Source of the DNA: Stramenopiles sp. TOSAG23-3
Lineage: Eukaryota; Sar
Length of the DNA: 17,265 bases
Direction: 5' to 3'
NCBI GenBank assembly: GCA_900128585.1
Contig: LT642273.1
Location: forward strand, 1-17,265
Shown here in pieces: positions 10,001-17,263 of the stretch (position 1 is the stretch's first letter; each line of letters begins with the position of its first letter). A program made the position numbers and the translations under genes. The notes beneath the pieces were generated by a model. It did no database searches, was not told where the DNA came from, and was given only the letters and a program-made list of their open reading frames with translations.

Positions 10001-13000
10001 GGAGTAGTCGTGCATGGAATTCGGGACGGTTCCCAGGCCGACCTCTTGGAGACTATTGAAGTTGGTGATATCCTCATCGGAATTGAGGAAACAAACACGG
10101 AAAAATTCACTTTGGAGAGGGCTATGGCAACATTGAAAGGGGCTTCCCGGCCTCTGAAATTGAAGTTTAACAAACCAAATATAGGTTCAGAGGATCCCTC
10201 CAAGACAGCCGAATTCGACGGCAAGTTCGGTTCTGGATCAATGGGAATTAGACTAGATCATATACCCGGACTTACTTCAGGGGCTATAGTTACTCATGTA
10301 GAAGAAGGTTCTCAGGCGTCCACGATGGAACGTTTGAACAAAGGAGACGCGGTTGTTGCAATTGCAGGGAAGAATGTGGAAGACAGGACTTTGCCGCAGA
10401 TAATAAAACTCCTTCACGCCTCAAAACGCCCGATGTTTGTGACTTTTCGGGATCCAAACCCAAAGTCAGAGCGCGATCTCATGGCTGACTTGCACTTGAT
10501 AAGTGCAACCAGGCTTCTGGGAGCAATACTCAAGTATCATACGAGTCCCGGTGCTATGGCCATTCGTTTAACGCAAAGACGGACGGAGCTTAGCGCGAGT
10601 GCGAGGAAGAAAAAATCTGGAATGCAATTGCTGTCCCGTTTTAAAGCGAAAAAGGCTGGGAAAAAAAGTGATTTAGAAGATCAGAAAGCAGAAAGTGAGC
10701 TAGAGCATGCAAAAATATCGTTGGATCATCCATTAGAAGGAATTTTAAGGGTTGAAGATGCTGAAATTTTGACGGAATTAGTGTTTGGAAGAATTCTTAG
10801 GACGCCCCATCCATCGTATGATTTAACATTTCATATGTTCGAAGTCGTCGAAATTATAACCTCTGTCGACCCAGACCGGGTGAGCAATCTTAGCATACCG
10901 GCATTCATACATATGGCGACTATGCCAGAAGACGACGTTGACACGGAATTCTTGCCACATGTTCTGGAAGCCGCAACCGCGTCAGTAAACCGAATAGTGC
11001 TGAAGTATGGTACTGTGATAGGGGAATTGCTGGTCGCGAATGGGGCAATGTCCTTAGTCGCAAATGCGTTCAACCGTTGCAGGCAGTGTGCTCGTCAGCC
11101 GGAGGATCACCCTTTTTTGAATGCCGATATAGAGATTCTAAAGTGGAATTTTCAAGTGACAAATCTACTGTGCAGTATTGGAGCAGTCAGTTCGGAGCAG
11201 ATTCAAGTTATACTTAGAGAGTCAGGGTCCCAGTTCGTTCCAACTTTGTACTTCTTGGCAGACACATTTCGGACGCTTGTTAGGACTGAAATGGAAAATG
11301 AAGACGCCTTGAAAGAGCAAGGCGATGAAGATGGCGACGGTATTATCGACGACCCATATATTCTGGAGGATGTAAAGCACATCGAGGCTCGAGTAAAAGT
11401 GTTACGAAACATTCAAGCGCAACTGTACGAGGGCATCTTCAGGCTTTGCAGAAACAACACCCCTTGCAGGGACGAGCTTTCTGAAAGCAAGTACATTCCA
11501 GCGACAGTCAATGGAATCGGCTCGATGGCCCTGGTTGGAAGCCGGTTGTCGAACCAAGGGCTAGTAGCCCTCTCTCGGCTGTTGCTCTTGCTAACATTCG
11601 ACGAAGACCGTTTAGACCCTATACTGTCCGACAAAGGGGCCGTTTCATTAGTACGCGTTTCGTGCAGTGCCTTTACCCGTGCTCTAGTGTCGGAGGATTC
11701 AGAATGGGACGATTTTGGAGGCATTAGCGTGCTGCTCCAAAACTTGGGGCAAGTAGTGAGCCAAGTACTGCGACTGATAGATATTGATCACGTACTGGAT
11801 CACACCGGAGGCAGGCCCCTGTCAAGGCCCTTGGTCCTCAGAGTCTGCCAGCTGTTGGGACGACTCTTAAATATTCGGGAACAAAAGTACGTTGACAACG
11901 TCAAGTCAGCAGTTTTTTCTTTGGTGATAATTCTGTACGAAATGGCGTCCGTGAATGCAAACCGTATGATGCTGGTTGAAGAGGAGGCCCCGCTTGTTCT
12001 CTGCAACGTCATTTGCACCCCGATATTTTCAAAAAATGTAATGATTTCTGCAGCTGGAGCATTTTTCAATATAACATGCAACAAGGGCACGGTGATTGAA
12101 TTGCAGGACCCTAGCCAAGGCAGCGAGCTAATGCGGCTCGCAAAATGCCTGGAAATCCAAGCCGACAACCATACTCCTCACTGCCAAGCCTTGATGATTT
12201 CTGCGATTCGGAACATTGTGCAAGGCGTAAGAAATAAAGCGATGAAGGCGGCGGCTGGATGTAGATTTTTGGTGCCCACGTTGTGTGTCTATCTAGCAGA
12301 ATCGGCGCACGTGACTGGGATAGCCAGCATCATTACCACGAAAACCTTTGGCGAGGAAGATGAGGTATTCTTACCATCTCTTGCAACCGAGTCATTGGAG
12401 CTCCTGAAGCTGATCACGCACATAAAACCTGTTGATTTGAAGGAGACAAGAGACCGTGTTTTGATGGGACGAAAACGTTTTCCAGCGGGGCTAATGTCTT
12501 TGGACACTTTAGAAGAACTACGAAAAATTCGGGCCGAATACAAACAGAAGGAGGCAAAAAGTACTGTCAATCAACAGCACAAGGAGGAGTCCGAAGATAA
12601 TGATTTTTTCGACATGGAGATTACCCTGGATGACAAAGACGCTGTGTTTGACGAGTACGATCGCGTTGAGGACTCCCCAAGAGTTTTGCAGGCCGCCGCG
12701 GTTAGGAGAAGCGGGGAAAACACGGTTAATATTGTAAAGTGGGTAGATTTTGAGTTTTGGTCGAATGAGATGAAAAATTCAGGAGTTGCGGAACAGCACC
12801 GTAATAAAATATTATCTGAAGAGCGCAAAGGGCTTAAACTTTCCAACGCAGCAGCAACAATCTTTGACACAGAAACGAACGAAACAAGCAAATCTTCTCA
12901 TCACTTGGGAACGATCACAACGAGGTCCTTTCTCGAGCACTACGAAGACAACGGAAGGGAGGAAGAGAGACTTAAGGGCAACCTCATGGAAGTTGATGCA

Positions 13001-13354
13001 CTTTATGATTTGAACGAAGAGTTGAAGGTCAAGCAGCGAAGAGAACGTGAAATCATGCACGACAGACTTAGAAACGCAAAACAAACCACCGTGAACCATT
13101 CGAAAGTGTCGAAAAGTGAGCTGGGGCGACTTGCAAGAAATATGATGCAAAGTGGCTTTTTTGGAGAAAGATTGGAATCGCACTCACCGGTAAACATCAA
13201 GAGGTATAGTGATACGTTTGATTTGTCTGCTGCAACCGCAGATGGGATTGATTTGTCCACTAAAAGTACTAATTATTACCTGCACAATACCGATTTTCCG
13301 CAAACGAACGACGACGGGGGTATTTTTGCAGAAAAATTCCGGTACACCGTCTGA
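7004..13354 (+). CDS. Seven-PDZ scaffold protein with armadillo-like helical regions
   Basis: Predicted 2116-residue cytoplasmic scaffold. After a helical N-terminus, PDZ-type domains lie near residues 148-233, 281-366, 372-456, 486-568 and 596-672, then 976-1058 and 1069-1152. Most start with an F-x-x-G-P/S-x-G-hydrophobic-x-L carboxylate-binding loop: GPLGFKL, GPLGLDL, GPMGMEL, GPHGIML, GSLGLQL and GSMGIRL. Several share VGD or VG-x-x-L-x-x-I-N and end near RP-hydrophobic-x-hydrophobic-x-F. The fifth domain is degenerate in the loop. An all-helical insert (about 710-968) and a longer region (about 1160-1826) look like armadillo/HEAT repeats. A DEDGDGIIDD loop at 1441-1450 resembles a calcium-binding loop. 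The tail is charged, partly coiled, and ends YTV, a possible class II PDZ ligand. ATG 7004 is chosen; the frame stays open 28 codons upstream but only from a TTG (6920). Partners are unknown; such proteins usually gather channels or kinases at membranes. Confidence 0.8.
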   Translation: MFGNKAKTIVKKLEPSNFFALEEADQTAALDALNDYATTQSKLNQLVEEDMLGRFGRIIRGANKAHLLPAVHHKLMSTVQTFAKIESFRTKFGVDSGMCGILMTEIGNLISTVDSLISSSEAAALNQNSRSREVKMNMRLKMAKPHDHPFKVKFGTGPLGFKLTPENTKKKTGAVIKSIVQNSLGGKEKLVRVGDRIVGMNNVMFKNVKCETIRKKINKSKRPVEINFIGLRDGEEIKAIDEEAISRIEDEKKKRIDNELKAQGKDLEKIALKKEKKKGEAYEYEATFGKGPLGLDLRSRRKDGRGTVIKDVLEGGQSSKMGGIKVGHSLVGINGEDIRNDYAVETIRLLKKAKRPLVLRFRGIELIRPPGFEYEISFHPGPMGMELEPREILSSNGAIVVSIAPNSQADHDGELHEGHQIIKVADKECKNRTLKEIKKLLISAARPCKVMFQIRDVEKENALERKKDFEAQARVEAKLEEKRAPVKTVVLEKGPHGIMLELIPGQARGVRIQRLARSSTAEAHKDLKVGLEVLEINNEDFKNRALVPAQKKISKFPYPMTIVVQDRWLTHYNDGKRLAVAENEHNIFWSERNPALDFTLKVNPGSPYGAIVGTVKPEIQQGFAAMNGLKVGYPLMRINDVDCTALTKIRIDELMRNARNNRPLTITFMKMTDEEIKAAETKGHKARIAGITSKVGKKKVNLRGLLWSMAPKAKKEIKMPQNAELALEVIPEYAKVLFELCLNAECVRATCHEDSFEVLCKGIQIFNKVTSRSKDTVLPMLLKLCSVLIDSPKGVERFLRASTLLRMWIDTLWSENNIAALHQLAGLLYKITVAEESLKHKDYAPVYIFRVSVNKLNDLGEKMLANKTDGHACYETIGKICCFIVEKDHYRKDILEAHYKPPGFAGLWTLLAKSRKLPVISITTSLIAWVSLDKSHSLYALQPKNPRACIVPPFNSIHVLVMSMHRTSSQNAQVVFEYEAVFEQGSLGLQLDKRPGKRTGVVVHGIRDGSQADLLETIEVGDILIGIEETNTEKFTLERAMATLKGASRPLKLKFNKPNIGSEDPSKTAEFDGKFGSGSMGIRLDHIPGLTSGAIVTHVEEGSQASTMERLNKGDAVVAIAGKNVEDRTLPQIIKLLHASKRPMFVTFRDPNPKSERDLMADLHLISATRLLGAILKYHTSPGAMAIRLTQRRTELSASARKKKSGMQLLSRFKAKKAGKKSDLEDQKAESELEHAKISLDHPLEGILRVEDAEILTELVFGRILRTPHPSYDLTFHMFEVVEIITSVDPDRVSNLSIPAFIHMATMPEDDVDTEFLPHVLEAATASVNRIVLKYGTVIGELLVANGAMSLVANAFNRCRQCARQPEDHPFLNADIEILKWNFQVTNLLCSIGAVSSEQIQVILRESGSQFVPTLYFLADTFRTLVRTEMENEDALKEQGDEDGDGIIDDPYILEDVKHIEARVKVLRNIQAQLYEGIFRLCRNNTPCRDELSESKYIPATVNGIGSMALVGSRLSNQGLVALSRLLLLLTFDEDRLDPILSDKGAVSLVRVSCSAFTRALVSEDSEWDDFGGISVLLQNLGQVVSQVLRLIDIDHVLDHTGGRPLSRPLVLRVCQLLGRLLNIREQKYVDNVKSAVFSLVIILYEMASVNANRMMLVEEEAPLVLCNVICTPIFSKNVMISAAGAFFNITCNKGTVIELQDPSQGSELMRLAKCLEIQADNHTPHCQALMISAIRNIVQGVRNKAMKAAAGCRFLVPTLCVYLAESAHVTGIASIITTKTFGEEDEVFLPSLATESLELLKLITHIKPVDLKETRDRVLMGRKRFPAGLMSLDTLEELRKIRAEYKQKEAKSTVNQQHKEESEDNDFFDMEITLDDKDAVFDEYDRVEDSPRVLQAAAVRRSGENTVNIVKWVDFEFWSNEMKNSGVAEQHRNKILSEERKGLKLSNAAATIFDTETNETSKSSHHLGTITTRSFLEHYEDNGREEERLKGNLMEVDALYDLNEELKVKQRREREIMHDRLRNAKQTTVNHSKVSKSELGRLARNMMQSGFFGERLESHSPVNIKRYSDTFDLSAATADGIDLSTKSTNYYLHNTDFPQTNDDGGIFAEKFRYTV

Positions 13355-13486
13355 CAAGAGAACGCTTGTAAAAACAGCGGAACGTGTCGCAAAGGGGGGA
13401 AAAGGGTGTGTGTGTTTTTTAAAAAAATCAGGCATTTGGTAGAGCGTGTAACTTTGCACATGCATAAAAACATAATCTTACGACCA

Positions 13487-13492
13487 AATAAA
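13487..13492 (+). terminator. AATAAA poly(A) signal after the PDZ-scaffold gene
   Basis: AATAAA lies about 133 nt after the TGA at 13352-13354, inside the 241-bp convergent spacer. I found no clear AATAAA or ATTAAA on the opposite strand for the facing MAPEG gene. A CATGCGCGCATG palindrome at 13565-13576 is the only other marked structure there. Confidence 0.5.
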
Positions 13493-13595
13493 CGTATTGT
13501 ACGCGAGGGAAATTCAATACTCGGCGCACCTACCTTCCCGTCAAAACAATGCAAAAAAATAGTTCATGCGCGCATGCTGCTTCCCCTATCTCTCT

Positions 13596-14090
13596 CTACT
13601 GTTGTTGATCCTTTCCTGTATTTCTGAGAGCACAATAAATCAAGGTGCCCATAAAAATATAGCGCGAGAGAGCGCCAATCGGCCGGAAAATGCTCATACC
13701 ACTTTGTCCAGGGCGCATGTTTCTGTGATCGATTTTCCCCTGCTGCAAAGCTCCGTATAAAAATGTCAGAGTAGCACCGGCGGCACCAACGCAAGATAGT
13801 TTCTCGAGCGTGTCCAGTTTCCTTTTATCGCGGTCGGCTTTGTATTTTATTACAAGCATCAATAGGCCGAGCATTGGGGCATATTCAGTATTATTCAATT
13901 GAGCCCTGGACCACTTTTTGTAGTAAACAGTTCTCAAGAAAGCGGCGGCGGCAGACCTGGGGTCTTTTGCTCTCCTGGCAACAGCCATCTGTTCCCCATT
14001 TATCGCAGACATCTTCATAGCCAGCAACAGTTCAAGAGCGGCAAGCACGGAAATAGACGATACTGCCGCATCGGTGTTGAACATTGACAT
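13596..14090 (-). CDS. MAPEG-family membrane protein (glutathione S-transferase / LTC4 synthase-like)
   Basis: Predicted 164-residue integral membrane enzyme of the MAPEG family, whose members form trimers in internal membranes and often conjugate or reduce substrates with glutathione. Four hydrophobic helices are expected near residues 10-30, 71-85, 96-115 and 141-157. The segment R62-A-Q64-L-N66-N-T-E69-Y70-A-P72 matches, residue for residue in spacing, the glutathione-binding R-x-Q-x-N-x-x-E-Y signature of leukotriene C4 synthase and MGST2/3-type proteins. Tyr112 and Arg123 have the spacing of the tyrosine and catalytic arginine near helix 4, but the second tyrosine of that group is Gln116 here. 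RPIGALSRY near 136-144 opens the last helix. Length is typical. The ATG at 14090 has an in-frame TGA nine bases upstream, so the start is well bounded. The substrate is unknown; detoxification and lipid-mediator roles are both possible. Confidence 0.8.
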   Translation of the reverse strand: MSMFNTDAAVSSISVLAALELLLAMKMSAINGEQMAVARRAKDPRSAAAAFLRTVYYKKWSRAQLNNTEYAPMLGLLMLVIKYKADRDKRKLDTLEKLSCVGAAGATLTFLYGALQQGKIDHRNMRPGQSGMSIFRPIGALSRYIFMGTLIYCALRNTGKDQQQ

Positions 14091-14791
14091 ACCGTTTCAA
14101 GAATACCTTTATTCACGGACAACAACTCCTCGGTCCAAAATTTAAAATTCAATTTCGTTTGCTCGTTTTAAAAATCTTTACTATGCTATGGGGGTTGACA
14201 CGTTCGCTTGTTTATTTGTTTATCTTCACATCCTGAACTTTGATGGATCTATATAATCATTTAAAAACCCTTTCTTCTTTGTCCATCTTCAACTTGAACA
14301 CCCACTCTCCCCTATTATTATTATCTCATCATCATCATCCTTCTTCTTCTTTTTTTTTTATAATACTTTTCTACGGTCCAACCAGGTTTTGAGAGGGAGA
14401 AGAGGAAGAAGAGAAAGAAGAGAAATAATAGAAGAAGAAGAATACAAAAAAAAAAAAGTATTTTTATATAATAATAAATAAATTTTTTTTTTATTATTTT
14501 ATTATTATTACTACGGCGCGGTATAATAATATTATTATATATATTCTTCACACATGATGTAGATAGAAGATGATGATAAAAAATATACTGTACCAGGTAC
14601 CGTTAATTAAATGAATTTAGAAGTGGGTGGTTGACAACAACAACGGCAAAAACATTCCGTTCTGACTTTTCTTTCAGTGTGATGAGCGTTCAATTCAATG
14701 AATAACCGAGGATTTTGGTGTAACAGAGACGTTCGTGGTTTTGCTTTCGAACGTTGTTTGCACAGGGAAACCTTAGTCGTTTTAGTTGGCC
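14091..14791. promoter_or_regulatory. Divergent, low-complexity promoter region
   Basis: No gene is supported. The spacer lies between the starts of the MAPEG gene and the RFxV-motif gene. It contains ATT/CAT/CTT runs near 14310-14360, an uninterrupted 35-nt purine tract (14391-14425) followed by GAA repeats and a 12-nt A run, and a strongly AT-rich block to about 14550. Near the + strand gene, upstream ATGs occur at 14611, 14682 and 14698; the last opens a 33-codon frame that overlaps the ATG at 14792. Confidence 0.45.
14597..14677 (+). other. Possible 81-nt intron in the 5' leader
   Basis: TTCTGACTTTTCTTTCAG, ending at 14677, is a strong-looking 3' splice site with a branch-like CTGAC and a pyrimidine tract. 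ACCAG|GTACCG at 14597 is a possible donor. The acceptor is more convincing than the donor. Splicing here would remove the upstream ATG at 14611 but not those at 14682 and 14698. Confidence 0.3.
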
Positions 14792-16768
14792 ATGGCTGAG
14801 AAGTCCGTCCAAGTTGTTGGTAGGTTTAGAGTGAAATCTTCCTCGTCTGCTTCGATCTCTACCGAACATAGCAGTACGTCCCATGGCAGCACTGCTCCGC
14901 AGACCCGCAAGGACACCTCGTCTTCTTTGGGGGGTGACGGTGACGTGGTTGGCAGGTTTAGGGTGAAATCTTCCTCGTCTGCTTCAATCTCAACCGACCC
15001 TAACAGTACGTCCCACGGCAGCTCTGCTCCGCAGACCCGCAAAGACACCTCGTCTTCTCTGGGAGGAGATGGTGACAGAGTGGGGATAGAGTTTAAGACC
15101 GATAATGTTGTAAAGAAAGCAGCCCCAAACTTACAATGTCCGGCGAATGCGGGTGCAGGCGGGGAAGAAAAAGAAAGGGTTGGCCGGTTTCAGGTCACCA
15201 CAGTGACTACACCAAAGGTGCAAGAGAAGCTGGTTGTCGCATCCGCTGGGGCGGAGGCGCCGCAGAAGAGCGCGACAAACGAAAAACCAAAAGTTGTCGG
15301 GCGGTTCAAAGTTACTTCGCAAGAGAGTAGCAGTAAGTCACAGGGGAGCGAACCTAACAGTAACCCGGCCCCAGCTGCGCCAGCAACGAAAGTCGGTAGG
15401 TTTACAGTAGTAACGGACGAGAGCAAGAGTAAAGTTCAGCCCAAGGCGAAAAAAGACCCAAAGAAAGATCCAGACCGTGCGAAAGCATCGAACGAGAAGA
15501 GTGGGGTCCGGCCAACGAGCGGTTCCACCAATAGTACGGGAAGCATCGGCGTGCAACCAAACTCTATAAAGAAGAATGTGGCACTATCAGCCTTTGAAAC
15601 TCAACAGAAACCTGTACCTAACCCGAGGCCCACGGCAGATTCTGCAGCCAATTCCGGCAGTGCCGCCCCAACAGTGGCCGTGCCTGCGACCGTTGACCCG
15701 CCGCCCCAGATACATACGCCGGGTGGGGTCGCAGAGGGAGCCCCCGTGCCGCAGGTGCAGGGCAAATCGGATGGTGTTGGTAGTCGGTTCAAGCAAGTGA
15801 CTACAATGAACGAGGGGCAGGACGGAGGAAACGGGGGGGCAAACATGGTGGTGGCCGACACGGATTCGGATGCCGATTCAATTTACGAGGACGATGGGTT
15901 CGACGCGGACGACGCATGGCATGGCCCAGGAAGGACCCAAGAAGGCGGTGGGCTAGTGCGAAAACCGTCTCGATTTAGTATAGTCAAAGGGGAAGTCGGT
16001 GGCGATGGAAGCACACTGCCAGTCGCACTGAGCCCAGAAACGCACCCAAGGAAAGCCCACAGCACGTCTCCTACGTTAGGCTCGTCCCTGCGTCCAGTTC
16101 CGATAGATTTGGAAGGTGATGACAGCGACCGGGCCGATAGTCCTCCTTCCCTGCCAGGGTTTCCTTTACCCAAGAAGGCGAAAGAGGCGAGTCGGTTTGT
16201 TCAGCACTATAATACCCCGGCAGGGATTGATGGGAAAACTGTGATTACGTTGGGCGACGAAGTCGACACCCCTGTATCCTCCGTAAACAGCAGCTTTACG
16301 TACATGAATGTTGGTACTGATCGGCCTTTGGACACCGGTGAAGGTTCGACCGTGCACCCCAAAAAAATCAGTTTTGCAAACCAACAAGTGGGCAACCCCC
16401 AGCCATCGGTTATTCAGAGTATATTGAACCAGCTGATGGAGTTGAAAACCAGCAATGTTAATACAGATAAAATGTTGAAGAAAATAATTGAGCAGCAGAA
16501 TGCTTCAAAAGGGGGAGAGGGCAGTGTTTCTGAAATCAAAACCAATGTCTCCGTCGGCGCCGAGGCCAAGCGATTCCAGCGCACTGCGACCGCGTTCACC
16601 ACCCAAGTAAGCGACATGGCAAACCAATGGGGTCTACAAAAGCAGCAAATACGGCGGCTACAGAATGAAAAAAGTGTGTTGGAAAACCAATTGAAAGATG
16701 CTAAAAAGGAGATCGAAAAGTTGAGCCTTCATATTGAGGTTATGTCAAAGAAAACAAAAGGTGAGTGA
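14792..16768 (+). CDS. RFxV-motif array protein with C-terminal coiled coil
   Basis: Predicted 658-residue, mostly disordered, Ser/Thr/Pro/Gly-rich soluble protein with no catalytic domain. Six RFx[V/I] motifs occur: RFRV (11-14), RFRV (55-58), RFQV (132-135), RFKV (171-174), RFTV (203-206) and RFSI (394-397). The first five are preceded by VG. Two near-matches, RFKQV and RFVQ, begin at 332 and 468. RFx[V/I] is the known docking motif for the CCT domain of OSR1/SPAK kinases, found in WNK kinases and their targets. Here it repeats with no kinase domain, so I infer a docking platform or substrate. Residues 8-95 are a tandem 44-residue duplication. An acidic patch lies near 356-375, and helical coiled-coil segments near 540-572 and 594-655 suggest oligomerisation. 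ATG 14792 is chosen over the TTG at 14786. The last codons overlap a consensus 5' splice site (AAAG|GTGAGT at 16761), so the true C-terminus may differ slightly or extend. Confidence 0.75.
   Translation: MAEKSVQVVGRFRVKSSSSASISTEHSSTSHGSTAPQTRKDTSSSLGGDGDVVGRFRVKSSSSASISTDPNSTSHGSSAPQTRKDTSSSLGGDGDRVGIEFKTDNVVKKAAPNLQCPANAGAGGEEKERVGRFQVTTVTTPKVQEKLVVASAGAEAPQKSATNEKPKVVGRFKVTSQESSSKSQGSEPNSNPAPAAPATKVGRFTVVTDESKSKVQPKAKKDPKKDPDRAKASNEKSGVRPTSGSTNSTGSIGVQPNSIKKNVALSAFETQQKPVPNPRPTADSAANSGSAAPTVAVPATVDPPPQIHTPGGVAEGAPVPQVQGKSDGVGSRFKQVTTMNEGQDGGNGGANMVVADTDSDADSIYEDDGFDADDAWHGPGRTQEGGGLVRKPSRFSIVKGEVGGDGSTLPVALSPETHPRKAHSTSPTLGSSLRPVPIDLEGDDSDRADSPPSLPGFPLPKKAKEASRFVQHYNTPAGIDGKTVITLGDEVDTPVSSVNSSFTYMNVGTDRPLDTGEGSTVHPKKISFANQQVGNPQPSVIQSILNQLMELKTSNVNTDKMLKKIIEQQNASKGGEGSVSEIKTNVSVGAEAKRFQRTATAFTTQVSDMANQWGLQKQQIRRLQNEKSVLENQLKDAKKEIEKLSLHIEVMSKKTKGE
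14813..15076 (+). repeat. Tandem 132-bp in-frame duplication
   Basis: Copies at 14813-14944 and 14945-15076 each encode 44 residues, from VVGRFRV to LGGDGD. By hand alignment they differ at 15 positions: 11 are synonymous and 4 change a residue (E/D, H/P, S/N, T/S), all outside the RFRV core. This suggests an older duplication whose protein sequence has been kept. Confidence 0.9.
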
Positions 16769-17181
16769 TTATGATTCGGATTCAGATTCACATTTTTTTG
16801 CTTATTCTTTACTTACGTTGAACTGCTTCGTACATATTCCACACATACACTGCTGTTGCTAAGGCTAATAAATAGCCGTCTACACGATACGATGTATTTT
16901 TTCACCGAAACAACTAAAAATTACCTTGGAACCGTACGAGGAGACGACAAACGGTTGATTCAGCTCCACCTTTTTTCGTGCCCTTTCCGTATATAGAGAT
17001 CTATTACGAGGACTCCCTCATTGTCGTCTATTTATTAATACCTGGTGTAAGGTGGGTATTATGGGTAGATACTTGGAACCGAACCTGGTTTCTGTAAGGG
17101 TGTCGTATGTATTATTTATATCTACTTAGTATACGTTTTACCCTACTTATTGAAATACCTAAAAATAATAATAAAAATTGT
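16769..17181 (+). other. 3' flank of the RFxV-motif gene
   Basis: AT-rich spacer without a convincing gene. AATAAA at 16867-16872, about 100 nt after the stop, is a good poly(A) signal and suggests the upstream gene ends here. Acceptor-like sequences (for example GATTCAG ending at 16963, followed by 44 open codons) could extend that gene if the donor at 16761 is used, but the encoded peptide shows no coiled coil and looks like chance. Confidence 0.45.
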
Positions 17182-17193
17182 GGAAGGAAGGAA

Positions 17194-17263
<70 letters not shown>

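Noticed and set aside
13565-13576. CATGCGCGCATG palindrome
   Set aside because: Only 12 bp, isolated, and without a partner site or known role; chance is a good explanation.
14336-14460. Possible cruciform between the CTT-rich and GAA-rich tracts
   Set aside because: Only about 10 bases of TTCTTCTTCT can pair with AGAAGAAGAA; the T and A runs are in the wrong order to extend the stem, so simple-repeat composition explains it.
14321-14551. 76-codon minus-strand ORF of Ile, Lys, Leu and Phe
   Set aside because: It is a translation of CTT/ATT simple repeats in the divergent spacer, not a gene.
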